Assembly (NCBI GenBank): GCA_049520515.1
Contig: JBEKPS010000005.1
Location: 124,001 to 188,000 of the forward strand
Length of the DNA stretch: 64,000 nt
Origin: JAFAMS01 sp049520515
Lineage (GTDB): Bacteria; Vulcanimicrobiota; Vulcanimicrobiia; Vulcanimicrobiales; Vulcanimicrobiaceae
Direction: 5' to 3'
Within the stretch, counting starts at the first letter, position 1, and the number at the start of each line of letters is the position of its first letter. This document shows positions 29,116-37,365 of this stretch, in pieces. Position numbers and translations under genes: made by a program. Below the pieces are notes generated by a model. It saw only the letters and a program-made list of their open reading frames with translations. It did no database searches and was not told the DNA's origin.

Positions 29116-30707
29116 CGTGCAAACCCTCCGCCGCCCATGCGAACGCCGGTCGGCTGTGCACTCAGCGGTGAAGCGCTCTTGGTGGCAGGCCGTGCATGCG
29201 TTCCGGTAGCTCCGCCTGCGACGATCACGGGTGTATTGACAGCCAGCGTTCCGCGAATCGGCGTTACTGCTGCGTTCGTCCCGCTGATCATCTGGATGTT
29301 CACCGGAATCATCGCGATGGTTTTGCCTTGCTGCACGAACACTCGTCCGCGCGTTCCGGCAACGACCGTCGAACTGCCGGCGCTACCGGTCGCGCCCCAT
29401 GGGTTGCCCGCCGCGCTTGTCGTACCGGTGGTCTTCGCGGACGATTTACGTCCTTTGAATTGACCGGCTGCGGGGTGCCATTGCAGTGCTGCGATTGGAA
29501 CGATCGTGGCGTTGTTTACCGACGCGACGTTGATCGTTGCGTTTGCCGTCATGCCGGGGAGAAGTGCGCCGTCTTGGTTGCCGACGTCGACGACGGTCGT
29601 GTAGGTGACGACGTTCGAGACGGTTGTCGGATTTTGCCGCACTTGCGTGACGGTGCCGGTAAAGGTACGTGTCGGGTACGCGAGGACGGTGAAGTTCACG
29701 GGATCACCGGCCTTTACGTTTCCGATATCAGGCTCGCCGACTTGCAGATCGGCTTCCATCTTCGTGAGATCCTTAGCGAGCGAGAACAGCGTTGGGGTCT
29801 GGAGTCCGGCCGCCACCGTCTGCCCGACGGAGACGTCGCGCGCGATCACCGTGCCGTCGACCGGCGAAGTGATCACGCTATTGTTCAGGTTGTACTGCGC
29901 CGTTGCGACCTGCGCTTGCTGGATGCCGATCGCGGCTTGACTTGCGGCTGCCGTGGATTGTGCGCCTTGGGCTTGCGCGGCATCGGCGGACGTGGTCGCA
30001 ACCTGCGCGGCTGCCTGCGCTTGCGCTTGCGTTACCGCAATTTGCGCTGCTTGCAGCCCCGACTGCGCCGCGACGGCATTCGAGCTGTCGGTATCGTACT
30101 GGCTCTGTGAGATGAATCCCTGACCCACAAGCTGTTTGTCGCGTGAGACCGTTTGCTCTGCGACCGCGTAGGCGCTTTGCTCTTTTGCAATCTGTGCCTT
30201 TGCGGAGGCTATGGCTTGTTGGTCTGCGGCAATATTGGCTTGAGCGGCGGTTACCGTTGCGTTCGAACCAATTGCACTATAGGAACCGGCCGTGGCCTGG
30301 GCCTGGGATTGAGTCAGCGAAGCGCGAGCCGATTGCAGCGCCGCGAGAAGACTCGTTGGATCGAGCTTCGCGAGCACTTGGCCCTTCTTCACTTTCGAAT
30401 TGTAGTCGACGAACAGCTGCGAAATCGTTCCCGAAACTTGCGTACCGACGTTGACCGTGTCTTGCGGATTGACGGTACCCGTCGCGGTAACGCTCTGCGT
30501 CAGCGTTCCTTGTGTTACCGGCTGCGTTACGACGCTCGCAGAGGCGCGAGGCCGAAAAACAGCCCACGACCCTACGACGAGCGCGACGATCGCGACAACC
30601 GCAAGGATTACCGTATAAGAACGATGCCAATGCCGTTTGGGCGGAATCGGCGAAAGGTTGATGGTCGAGTGACCATTAGTATGAGGACGTTCAAGTATTT
30701 TCATCAT
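29112..30707 (-). CDS. MacA/HlyD-type periplasmic adaptor protein
   Basis: 531 residues. A short cytoplasmic basic segment and one membrane anchor (~30-50) are followed by a biotinyl-lipoyl half motif ('GTVNPQDTVNVGTQVSGTIS'), a long Ala/Gln-rich coiled coil (~110-260), the second lipoyl half ('SPVDGTVIARDVSVGQTVAA') and beta-barrel and membrane-proximal domains. The coiled coil is longer than in E. coli MacA and the tail is Gly/Ser/Thr-rich. It should span the periplasm and dock on a TolC-like channel, which is not encoded in the window. Start is ATG 30707 or 30704, with AGGT upstream. Confidence 0.88.
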   Translation of the reverse strand: MMKILERPHTNGHSTINLSPIPPKRHWHRSYTVILAVVAIVALVVGSWAVFRPRASASVVTQPVTQGTLTQSVTATGTVNPQDTVNVGTQVSGTISQLFVDYNSKVKKGQVLAKLDPTSLLAALQSARASLTQSQAQATAGSYSAIGSNATVTAAQANIAADQQAIASAKAQIAKEQSAYAVAEQTVSRDKQLVGQGFISQSQYDTDSSNAVAAQSGLQAAQIAVTQAQAQAAAQVATTSADAAQAQGAQSTAAASQAAIGIQQAQVATAQYNLNNSVITSPVDGTVIARDVSVGQTVAAGLQTPTLFSLAKDLTKMEADLQVGEPDIGNVKAGDPVNFTVLAYPTRTFTGTVTQVRQNPTTVSNVVTYTTVVDVGNQDGALLPGMTANATINVASVNNATIVPIAALQWHPAAGQFKGRKSSAKTTGTTSAAGNPWGATGSAGSSTVVAGTRGRVFVQQGKTIAMIPVNIQMISGTNAAVTPIRGTLAVNTPVIVAGGATGTHARPATKSASPLSAQPTGVRMGGGGFAR

Positions 30708-30798
30708 TGCTTACCTGTCTCTATTAACTGTTCGGGCTCTCAGAATGGCCTCAGATAGTCTAAGAGCACGATGAGACTTAGGCTCAGGGATTTCTAAG

Positions 30799-31419
30799 AT
30801 GCGGGCAGCGTTTTTTGATCTGATCGGCGGCGCCAGCGGAAACATGCTTTTTGGTGCGTTTGTCGATGCAGGCGTCGATTTTGACCAAATCGTGAAGATT
30901 TTAAGGACTATTCCGGTTGATGGCTGGTCGATTGTGCGCGAGCGCACGCAACGTCGTGGCGTCGAGGCGACATACATCGACGTTATCGTGCCGAGTGAGG
31001 ACGATCACAAGAATCCCGGATGCCGGACGTTTCCGGAAATCATCGCAATTTTCGAACGCTCGCAGCTTTCAAGCGCGCAGGTGGCGCGAACAACGACGAT
31101 TGCGCAGCGAATGGCGCGCGGCCCGGAGATGAGCTTTCATCCAATCGGTCAGATCGATGCAATCATCGACATCGCCGCAACGTGCATCGCCGCTGAGATC
31201 CTCGATGTTCAGCGATTCTTCTGTTCCGCGTTCCCGACCGGCCACGCCCTGCCCGGCATGGATATGGTCACGGCAACCGGCGCGGCGATTCTTTCAACGC
31301 TCGTCGAGCGGCCCGGATTCCGTCCCGACCTGCGCGTTGAACTCAGCGGCTACGGTGCCGGCCGCAGCGACTTTCCGATACCGAACGTCACTCGGGTTGA
31401 AATCGGGCAGCTGGTCTAA
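30799..31419 (+). CDS. LarC-like protein (nickel-pincer cofactor family), short form
   Basis: 206 residues. The start 'AAFFDLIGGASGNMLFGAFV' matches the LarC pattern 'FDxxxGxSGDM(F/L)LGAL(L/V)DAG', and 'FHPIGQIDAIIDIAATCIAA' matches 'FHEVGxxDxIVDIxG'. LarC cyclometallates the nickel-pincer nucleotide of lactate racemase. Full LarC is about 400 residues. Here the histidine/proline-rich middle ('HGxxPxPAPAT') is largely missing and the C-terminal LarC2 part is absent, so function is uncertain. No larB, larE or larA lies nearby. AGGGA precedes the ATG. It is divergent from the exporter operon. Confidence 0.65.
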   Translation: MRAAFFDLIGGASGNMLFGAFVDAGVDFDQIVKILRTIPVDGWSIVRERTQRRGVEATYIDVIVPSEDDHKNPGCRTFPEIIAIFERSQLSSAQVARTTTIAQRMARGPEMSFHPIGQIDAIIDIAATCIAAEILDVQRFFCSAFPTGHALPGMDMVTATGAAILSTLVERPGFRPDLRVELSGYGAGRSDFPIPNVTRVEIGQLV

Positions 31420-31765
31420 CGTGATACGCGGCGATATGTCCGGCCGGATCGACCGACACCATCACGATCATCGTTCCACGGTCAAAGGTAGCCGCATAAT
31501 TGAAGCGGCCGGCGTCGTTGTTGATGTGCAGCACGCTGAGGCCTCTGTAACGACCGAGTGAGTGCATCTCGTCCGAAATCGCGCCAACCTGTGCACGCGT
31601 AACGCGTAACTTGAGATGGTCCTCGAAGTTCGCGACGGCGGCATCGTGATTGTCTTCATAGACCGCGCGCGTCGCCTGATCCGCGAGCCGCTCGGGCGTG
31701 TGAGCTACGCTACACGCGGAGAGCGCGGAAAGGAGTGCGAGCGTGCCGGCGATCCGGAGGATCAT
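31388..31765 (-). CDS. Small lipoprotein of unknown function
   Basis: 125 residues with a lipoprotein signal: hydrophobic core 'LRIAGTLALLSALSAC', with lipobox LSAC and Cys18 as the likely acylated residue. The mature part has an alternating alpha/beta pattern ('YEDNHDAAVANFEDHLKLRV', 'NYAATFDRGTMIVMVSVDPA') resembling small DUF3887-like domains, but I cannot assign it firmly. Its 3' end overlaps the convergent LarC-like gene by 32 bases. Confidence 0.6.
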   Translation of the reverse strand: MILRIAGTLALLSALSACSVAHTPERLADQATRAVYEDNHDAAVANFEDHLKLRVTRAQVGAISDEMHSLGRYRGLSVLHINNDAGRFNYAATFDRGTMIVMVSVDPAGHIAAYHVRPAARFQPE

Positions 31766-31794
31766 GCCCCCCTTTTTCCCGGTTGCTTATCCTC

Positions 31795-32370
31795 TTAACC
31801 GACGACCCGCTGCCGTGATTTGAGCGCTTCGAGCTGCTGGGCGCGCGTGAAGATGTACAGGAAGATGTCGACGCGGCGGTTCCGGACGAGCGCGCCCCCG
31901 TGCAGCAAGCGCGTCTCAACGAACCCGAGATTCTCCAAGGTACGACGCGACGCGAGGTTCTCCGGTACCGTGCAGGCATGCACTTCCGCGAGTTCCGTTG
32001 CGCCGAATATTTCGTCGACCAGAGCACGCAAGGCTTCGCGCGCGTAGCCCTTGCCGCGTGCGGTCGTGACCAGGCTGTAGCCGAGCTCCGCGTGGTCGCG
32101 CGTGCGATCGTTGATACGGACGGAGACCCAGCCGATATCCGCACCCGTCTGCCGCTCGCGAATCAGCCATTCGAATCGTCCAGATGTACCGGGGCCAAAA
32201 CGGCTGGGGCGCGTGCGAACCTGTCGCTCGAATTCCTCGACCGAGATGCGGGGAATGTCTTGAAACTCTCGCAGATTCGGCTGCTGCAATACCCGCCACA
32301 GATTTCGGGCGTTGCTGTCGTCAACCGGGATCAGGTCGAGCCGTGCGGCCAGAAGCGTACGCATTGACAT
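31795..32370 (-). CDS. GNAT acetyltransferase (RimJ/RimL-like)
   Basis: 191 residues. The GNAT core is visible: beta-4 'DHAELGYSLVTTARGKGYAR', where the GKGYA loop binds the acetyl-CoA pyrophosphate, and 'VHACTVPENLASRRTLENLG' followed by FVE, the RimJ/RimL acceptor-side motif. It probably acetylates an N-terminal or small-molecule amine. It lies 29 bases upstream of the lipoprotein gene and 33 bases downstream of the deacetylase gene on the same strand. Confidence 0.85.
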   Translation of the reverse strand: MSMRTLLAARLDLIPVDDSNARNLWRVLQQPNLREFQDIPRISVEEFERQVRTRPSRFGPGTSGRFEWLIRERQTGADIGWVSVRINDRTRDHAELGYSLVTTARGKGYAREALRALVDEIFGATELAEVHACTVPENLASRRTLENLGFVETRLLHGGALVRNRRVDIFLYIFTRAQQLEALKSRQRVVG

Positions 32371-32403
32371 GTCGCGTCTTTGCGGTACCCACGAAAGCTC
32401 CCG

Positions 32404-33096
32404 CTACTGCATTGCTTCGAGCGCGAGCATCTGAGGAATCGTCACGAACGTCAGGCCACGCTGGCGCAGCCCCCGCACGATCATGCGCACGGCATGGGCC
32501 ACGTCCCGACGGTCCGCCCGCCTTCCTCGGCTGCCGTCGTGAAGTACGATGACCGATCCGTCGCCGCTTCGCTCTAGAATTCGACGCGCGATTGTTGCGG
32601 TGCCGGGGTATTCCCACTCGCGCGCAAGGGGCGTCGACCACAAGACACACGTGTAGTCCAAGCGCCGCAGCTCATCGAGGACAAGAAAACTCCGTGCACC
32701 GAACGGTGGGCGCGCAAGCCGTGTCCGCGTCCCTGTGGCAGCGTAGATTGCGTCATCGGTCCGCTCCAACTGACGCGCGATACGCGCGCGTGTACGGACG
32801 TTCAGATGTGCGTGATCCCAGCTATGGTTTCCAAGGGCATGACCCTCTCGAACCATGCGCTGCACGATCTCAGGCTGCTGCGCCGTGGCCTTACCGATGA
32901 CGAAGAAAGTCGCGCTCACGTCTTCTTCGCGCAGCACGTCGAGGATAGCACTCGTATCGCCGCCATTGGGCCCGTCGTCGAATGTTAGAGCCACGACGCG
33001 TCGACCGGGTCGTATGCCCGTGAAGGTTTTTCCGAAGAATGTGCTGTGCGGATCTTGCACAGCCGCGTAGCCCGCGTACACGGCTCCGACCGCCAA
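32404..33096 (-). CDS. Polysaccharide deacetylase (CE4)
   Basis: 230 residues from a TTG start. NodB/CE4 motifs: MT1 'ALTFDDGPN' (Asp40 base, Asp41 metal), MT2 'GNHSWDH' (His91 and His95 metal ligands), MT3 'RPPFGARS' and MT5 'VIVLHDGS'. It should remove N- or O-acetyl groups from a cell-wall or envelope polysaccharide. The frame stays open upstream through an Ala/Leu-rich stretch that looks like a signal anchor, but no ATG or GTG occurs there, so the N terminus may be longer with a rare start. It follows the hypothetical gene by 23 bases. Confidence 0.85.
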   Translation of the reverse strand: MAVGAVYAGYAAVQDPHSTFFGKTFTGIRPGRRVVALTFDDGPNGGDTSAILDVLREEDVSATFFVIGKATAQQPEIVQRMVREGHALGNHSWDHAHLNVRTRARIARQLERTDDAIYAATGTRTRLARPPFGARSFLVLDELRRLDYTCVLWSTPLAREWEYPGTATIARRILERSGDGSVIVLHDGSRGRRADRRDVAHAVRMIVRGLRQRGLTFVTIPQMLALEAMQ

Positions 33097-33119
33097 ACCC
33101 GCGGCAGCTGCCGCAAGTG

Positions 33120-33770
33120 CTAAGCGGCGCGTAGCTTCGCCCGTGCCGCGGTTAACGTGGCGCGAAATCCGGGCGCGTCGAAAGCCTCGAAGTCGTGGAC
33201 GACTTTCCCGTAACGCGGCTCTGCGAACGACGTGCTACGCAATGTCAGCAGATCCGGGATCGGCTTATCTCTCTCGAGATGAATGGAGTATTGACGTCCG
33301 CCGGTCGTCGCCCAATAGTGCGGATCGGTAAACGTAATCGTCCGGTCGCCGCTTTGATTGTCCGTCAATTGATAGATCGCTATCGTGTACGACGTCGTCG
33401 TATCACCGCGCGGCGGCATCGTCCGCAGATCCCATATGCCGTCGCGCACCACATCTCCGAACAACGTCGCGACGCTGAATCCGGCGACCGGTTGTTTGAA
33501 GCGCGCAATGGCCGTCCCCGCGCGATTCGTGCCTTCGTACGCGACGTCGGCTTTGCCATCGACGTTGGAGAACGTCAGCCTCTCGCGCGCGATCGGCCCG
33601 TGCTCGTGCGTCAACGTGTAGGTCATACGGATCACAGATTTCGAGCGTTCAACCGTGCGGGTGGCTGCATAGCGCGAAGATTCAATCGGCCAGTAGATCA
33701 TCCAACCAATGACGACGGCCGCAATCGCGATCGCCGCAATTGCCAGCGGAATGATCGAAGAGCGGTTCAT
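33120..33770 (-). CDS. Hypothetical membrane-anchored protein
   Basis: 216 residues. A single N-terminal helix (residues ~7-26) anchors a soluble domain of mostly beta-strands with paired motifs ('RLTFSNVDGKADVAYEGTNR', 'GIWDLRTMPPRGDTTTSYTI'), likely outside the cytoplasm. I do not recognise the family; it has the look of a lipid- or polymer-binding sandwich such as DUF3108-type domains. It lies between RNase HI and the deacetylase, on the same strand, 5 bases after the rnhA stop. Confidence 0.55.
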   Translation of the reverse strand: MNRSSIIPLAIAAIAIAAVVIGWMIYWPIESSRYAATRTVERSKSVIRMTYTLTHEHGPIARERLTFSNVDGKADVAYEGTNRAGTAIARFKQPVAGFSVATLFGDVVRDGIWDLRTMPPRGDTTTSYTIAIYQLTDNQSGDRTITFTDPHYWATTGGRQYSIHLERDKPIPDLLTLRSTSFAEPRYGKVVHDFEAFDAPGFRATLTAARAKLRAA

Positions 33771-33775
33771 GCGCG

Positions 33776-34186
33776 CTACTTGCCCGCGTGGGCGTCGAGA
33801 ACCTGATTGACGAGCTTATCCGCCTCTTTGTTGAGCTCGCGACGTACGTGTGCGACATGACTGTGCGGGAAGCGCCGCAAGAGCGACTTGGCTTTTGCGT
33901 GCAGCGGAATCAAATGCGGCTGCTTTACACGGTATGCACCGGAAAGTTGCCGCACGACAAGCTCGCTATCAAGACGGACTTCGATCTCATCGACGCCGAG
34001 CTCGAGCGCAGCCTCTAAGCCGGCAATAAGTCCGGACCATTCCGCGACGTTGTTCGTGGCGATCCCTAAAAACTCGGAGACCTCGCGTAACGTCTCGCCG
34101 TCAACATCAAAAAGCACGGCTCCGTAGGCAGCCGGCCCCGGATTTCCGCGAGACCCGCCGTCGGCATAGAGCATCGCCTTCACCAT
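33776..34186 (-). CDS. rnhA: Ribonuclease HI
   Basis: 136 residues. Catalytic acids are all present: Asp9 ('YADGGSRGNPGPAAYG'), Glu49 ('NNVAEWSGLI'), Asp73 ('VRLDSELVV') and Asp123 ('NKEADKLVN'). It cuts RNA in RNA-DNA hybrids. It is the compact RNase HI type without the basic handle and without an N-terminal hybrid-binding domain. ATG 34186 starts at the fold; in-frame codons further upstream run into the tRNA gene and are not counted. Confidence 0.9.
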   Translation of the reverse strand: MVKAMLYADGGSRGNPGPAAYGAVLFDVDGETLREVSEFLGIATNNVAEWSGLIAGLEAALELGVDEIEVRLDSELVVRQLSGAYRVKQPHLIPLHAKAKSLLRRFPHSHVAHVRRELNKEADKLVNQVLDAHAGK

Positions 34187-34235
34187 GCGTTGATTCAAGC
34201 AAGAAGCCGCGGATATCTCCACGGCTTCTCCTACA

Positions 34236-34312
34236 TGGTCGGGCGGACAGGATTTGAACCTGCGGCCCCTAGTCCCCCAGACTAGTGCGCTACCAAGCTG
34301 CGCCACCGCCCG
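34236..34312 (-). tRNA. tRNA-Pro (anticodon GGG)
   Basis: The 77-base minus-strand sequence folds as a standard tRNA: acceptor stem CGGGCGG/CCGCCCG, D-arm GCGC/GCGC, anticodon arm CTAGT/ACTAG with loop CTGGGGG (anticodon GGG, reading CCC), a five-base variable loop, T-arm GCAGG/CCTGT with TTCAAAT, discriminator A and an encoded CCA. Its 5' end overlaps the last 23 bases of the cysteine hydrolase gene. Confidence 0.97.
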
Positions 34313-34850
34313 CAGGCTGCTTTGTGCGTGAGCCGCTCGCCCAAACCCTCCGCGCGGGCACCGTGCGGACGCTTAGATCGCGTAGCGCTGCGTGCAGTTC
34401 GTCGATGATCTGGCGTTCGGTTTTGCCGGCGGCGTCGTATGTTGCGTGCGCGTCTTCGACGAGCGTGACGCGATAGCCGAGCGCGATGGCGCCGCGGGTC
34501 GTAGCGTTCACGCAAAAATCGCTCTGCATGCCGCACACGATCAACTCGTCGACGTTACGAGTCTTCAATAGCTCGCCGAGATCAGTCTCCAGGAAGGCGT
34601 CGCCAAACCGCTTCTCGACAATCGGGTCGCCAGGTTGTGGCGCAATCGCAGCGGCGATTTCCCACGGCAGAGCTCCAAGGCGAAGGGGACCGTCGTCCTC
34701 GTTGTGACGGACGTAGACGACCGGCATCCGGCGCGCGCGAGCATTGCTTACAAGATCTGCGATGATCTCCAGCAAGGCGCTGCTGCGCTCGGACGGCAAC
34801 GCGTCAACGAGGTCGTTTTGGACATCGATGACAAGCAGCGCGGCGTTCAT
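34290..34850 (-). CDS. Isochorismatase-family cysteine hydrolase
   Basis: 186 residues. The catalytic triad of the family is visible: Asp9 ('LLVIDVQND'), Lys80 ('VEKRFGDAF') and Cys113 ('MQSDFCVNATTRGA'), with the cis-peptide region before the Cys. It should hydrolyse a small amide or vinyl ether, as nicotinamidase or isochorismatase do; the substrate is not apparent. The last seven codons and the TAG stop lie inside the tRNA-Pro gene, on the same strand. The start is 9 bases behind the HU gene stop. Confidence 0.85.
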   Translation of the reverse strand: MNAALLVIDVQNDLVDALPSERSSALLEIIADLVSNARARRMPVVYVRHNEDDGPLRLGALPWEIAAAIAPQPGDPIVEKRFGDAFLETDLGELLKTRNVDELIVCGMQSDFCVNATTRGAIALGYRVTLVEDAHATYDAAGKTERQIIDELHAALRDLSVRTVPARRVWASGSRTKQPAGGGAAW

Positions 34851-34859
34851 GCCGCCTCC

Positions 34860-35180
34860 CTACTTAGCGGCGGCTTTGCCGTTGACAGAAACGGCTTTAC
34901 GGCGAACGCCACCGACTGCTTCGCGAAGCGACTTCCCGGGCTGAAATGCCGGAACGCGACGCGCGGGAATGACGATTGCCTCGCCCGTTTTCGGATTGCG
35001 CCCTTCGCGACGACGACGTTCGCGAATAACAAAACTTCCGAACGGAATCAATTGCACTTTGTCGCCGGCTTTGAGCGCGCTCGTAATTTCTTCGAGCATC
35101 TTGTCAATCATTTCGCCGACTTTGCGTTTGGAAACTTCAAACTCACCGGAAAGTGAATCGATAAGATCGGCCTTCGTCAA
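34860..35180 (-). CDS. HU-family DNA-binding protein
   Basis: 106 residues. 'MTKADLIDSLSGEFEVSKRK' at the N terminus, 'IPFGSFVIRERRRREGRNPK' with the beta-arm, and 'RVPAFQPGKSLREAV' are HU/IHF hallmarks; the arm-tip Pro lies in 'IPARRVPAF'. A basic 16-residue tail extends beyond the usual 90 residues. It is a nucleoid protein that bends DNA as a dimer. The start is TTG 35180, supported by GAGGAG eight bases upstream. It is divergent from hslO. Confidence 0.93.
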   Translation of the reverse strand: MTKADLIDSLSGEFEVSKRKVGEMIDKMLEEITSALKAGDKVQLIPFGSFVIRERRRREGRNPKTGEAIVIPARRVPAFQPGKSLREAVGGVRRKAVSVNGKAAAK

Positions 35181-35314
35181 CTGAGCAGCTCCTCACACAT
35201 TGTGACGAAAAAAGCTTTGCGACGTACCCCACGCTCCGCCTGACTCGTATACGAAGCGTGCGTGAGCGCTCCTGCCCTGCGGGCTTTTTGTCATCGCCTC
35301 AGAAACAAAGAAAG
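35181..35314. other. Divergent intergenic region between HU and hslO
   Basis: The 134-base region must carry promoters for both genes. It contains the perfect palindrome TCGTATACGA (35245-35254), which could be an operator, and on the plus strand a small GCCC-TGC-GGGC stem followed by TTTTT (35274-35289), which could act as a weak attenuator ahead of hslO. No clear hexamer pair stands out. Confidence 0.35.
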
Positions 35315-36199
35315 ATGCGCGACCGACTCGTTACGGCAAGCGCAGCGGACGGAACCGTTGCCCTGGTCGCTGGGATCACAACGAAGCTTGTTGCCGAGAC
35401 GCGTGAGCGTCACGGCACTTCGCCGACCGCCTCGGTTGCAATTGGCCGTCTCGTGACCGCAGCAGCGCTGGTCGGTGCCAATCTCAAGGGCCGCGAGCGC
35501 CTTTCTTTACAAGTGTCAGGAAGCGGTACCATCGGCGGCATTGTCGCCGAAGTGATGAACCTTCCTGACCATACGGTTGGCGCGCGCGCGTTCGCGCATC
35601 ACCCAGAAGCGGACGTTCCGCCGACAAGCGACGGACGATTCAACGTCGCCGAGCTCGTTGGCCGTGGCAAACTGCTTGTAACTAAATCGTACGAAGTTGG
35701 TCAACCGTACACCGGCATTGTGAACCTCATCACAGGCGAAATCGCCTCGGACGTTGCTGCATACTTTGCGTACTCGGAACAGGTGCCGAGCGTCGTTGCG
35801 ATCGGCGTGCATCTCGATCAATCGGGCGTGCGCGCAGCCGGCGGCGTCGTTGCACACGTTCTGCCGGGCGCGAGCGACGAAACGATTGGTCTGCTCGAAG
35901 CTAACGCAAACGCGATGGACGCAATCACAACGCAGATTCTGGACGGTGTCGAACCCGAAGGAATCATCGAGCGCATCGCCGCGGGATTAGCGACGAAACG
36001 GCTACGCGAGTACGACGTGATCTTCGCATGCCGCTGCACGCGCGAAAAGGTCGAGACTGCGCTCCTAGGCCTCGGTCACGATGAGCTCGTCAAGATCGCG
36101 CAGGAGCAGCCGACGACCGAAGCAACCTGCGAGTTCTGCAAGCGCGTCTGGAAGCTTTCGGCGAGCGAGGTCACCGACTTGGCGGCTCGGATCCGCTAA
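35315..36199 (+). CDS. hslO: Redox-regulated chaperone Hsp33
   Basis: 294 residues. The N-terminal fold ('AADGTVALVAGITTKLVAET', 'RLVTAAALVGANLKGRERLS') and the C-terminal redox switch with CxC ('FACRCTREK') and CxxC ('ATCEFCKRVW') match Hsp33. The four Cys bind zinc when reduced and form disulfides under oxidative stress, turning on holdase activity. ATG 35315 precedes the fold; the in-frame upstream codons look untranslated. The 3' end overlaps convergent tyrS by 4 bases. Confidence 0.95.
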   Translation: MRDRLVTASAADGTVALVAGITTKLVAETRERHGTSPTASVAIGRLVTAAALVGANLKGRERLSLQVSGSGTIGGIVAEVMNLPDHTVGARAFAHHPEADVPPTSDGRFNVAELVGRGKLLVTKSYEVGQPYTGIVNLITGEIASDVAAYFAYSEQVPSVVAIGVHLDQSGVRAAGGVVAHVLPGASDETIGLLEANANAMDAITTQILDGVEPEGIIERIAAGLATKRLREYDVIFACRCTREKVETALLGLGHDELVKIAQEQPTTEATCEFCKRVWKLSASEVTDLAARIR

Positions 36200-37365
36200 A
36201 GCACCACGCGCACGAACCTGCGCGCCCCCACCGACAACACAAAACTTTCCTTCGAATCGAGTCCGACCCCCGGATCGCTGACGGCGCTTCCGTCGATCCG
36301 CACCCCGCCCTGAGCGATGAGGCGCTCGGCAGCACGCTTACTGTCGGCAAATCCGGCTCGCACGATCAGATCGACCAACTTCCGGTCATCGCCGGCCGCA
36401 AGTGTCGGCATCTCCGTCGGCAGCTCCCTCCGTTGCACGGTCTGCTCGAAGCGCTCGCGCGCCGTTCGCGCGGCCTGTGCGCCATGGTACTTCGAAACGA
36501 TAGCTTCGGCGACGGTTTTTTTTGCCTCGATCGGCGCGAGCCGGTCCAGTTCCGCGACCTGCGGCGCCGGCCAAAACGCCGCGAGGCGCGCGTAACGCGG
36601 AACGAGATTGTCGGGCAACCGCATCATCTTCCCGAACTGCTCTTCGGGCGGTTCGATCAGTGAAATGTAATTGTTCAGTGACTTGCCCATCCGCCGCACG
36701 CCGTCGGTACCTTCGAGGATCGGCATCGTCATGCAAACCTGCGGCGTTTGCTTGGCGTCGGCCTGATAATTGCGCGCGAGCAGAAAATTGAAGAGCTGAT
36801 CGTCGCCCCCGAGCTCGACGTCGGCCTCCATCGCAACGCTATCGTAGGCCTGTGCAACGGGGTACAGCAGCTCATGCAGCGAGATCGGCGTGCGGTTCGC
36901 GTACCGATTCTTGAAGTCTTCGCGTTCGAGAATCTGCGCGACCGTCGATTTCGAGAGCAAACGAATCCAGTCAACGGTCGTGAGCGGCGCGAGCCACGTC
37001 GAATTGTACATCAGCTCGGTGCGCTCGAGATCGAGAACGAGCCCGGCCTGCTCGCGGTACGTCTTCATGTTGGCGTCAATTTGCTCGCCGCTCATCGACG
37101 GACGCGAATCGTTGCGTCCGGACGGGTCGCCGATCCGCGCTGTGTAGTCGCCGATCAGCAACGTCACGCGATGTCCGAGTTCGACGAACTGCTGCATCTT
37201 GTGCAGCACGACGGCATGCCCGAGATGCAGTTCGGCGCCGGTCGGATCGATTCCGAATTTCACATGAAGGCGTCCGCCGCGTTCCAGCCGCGCCTGCAGT
37301 TCCTCGGGCGAAACGACGTGTTCGCAACCGTCGACGAGAAGGTCCGTAGCTTCTTGTGATTTCAT
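36196..37365 (-). CDS. tyrS: Tyrosyl-tRNA synthetase
   Basis: 389 residues. The class I signature HLGH ('GAELHLGHAVVLHKM') and the KMSKS-like 'RRMGKSLNN' are present, along with 'HELLYPVAQAYDSVAMEADV' and 'ELGGDDQLFN' that bind tyrosine. A C-terminal S4 RNA-binding domain ends the protein ('ADSKRAAERLIAQGGVRIDG'). It belongs to the TyrRS group with a KMGKS loop (TyrZ-like). Its ATG overlaps the mutS2 stop in an ATGA, so it is the last gene of the long minus-strand block. Confidence 0.96.
   Translation of the reverse strand: MKSQEATDLLVDGCEHVVSPEELQARLERGGRLHVKFGIDPTGAELHLGHAVVLHKMQQFVELGHRVTLLIGDYTARIGDPSGRNDSRPSMSGEQIDANMKTYREQAGLVLDLERTELMYNSTWLAPLTTVDWIRLLSKSTVAQILEREDFKNRYANRTPISLHELLYPVAQAYDSVAMEADVELGGDDQLFNFLLARNYQADAKQTPQVCMTMPILEGTDGVRRMGKSLNNYISLIEPPEEQFGKMMRLPDNLVPRYARLAAFWPAPQVAELDRLAPIEAKKTVAEAIVSKYHGAQAARTARERFEQTVQRRELPTEMPTLAAGDDRKLVDLIVRAGFADSKRAAERLIAQGGVRIDGSAVSDPGVGLDSKESFVLSVGARRFVRVVL

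Noticed and set aside
32132..32139. GCCGATAT, a sigma-28 -10-like word
   Set aside because: It lies inside the acetyltransferase coding region with no TAAA-like sequence 15 bases upstream, so it is probably chance.
34236..34312. Integrated element at the tRNA-Pro gene
   Set aside because: No integrase, no second copy of the tRNA 3' end, and housekeeping genes on both sides.
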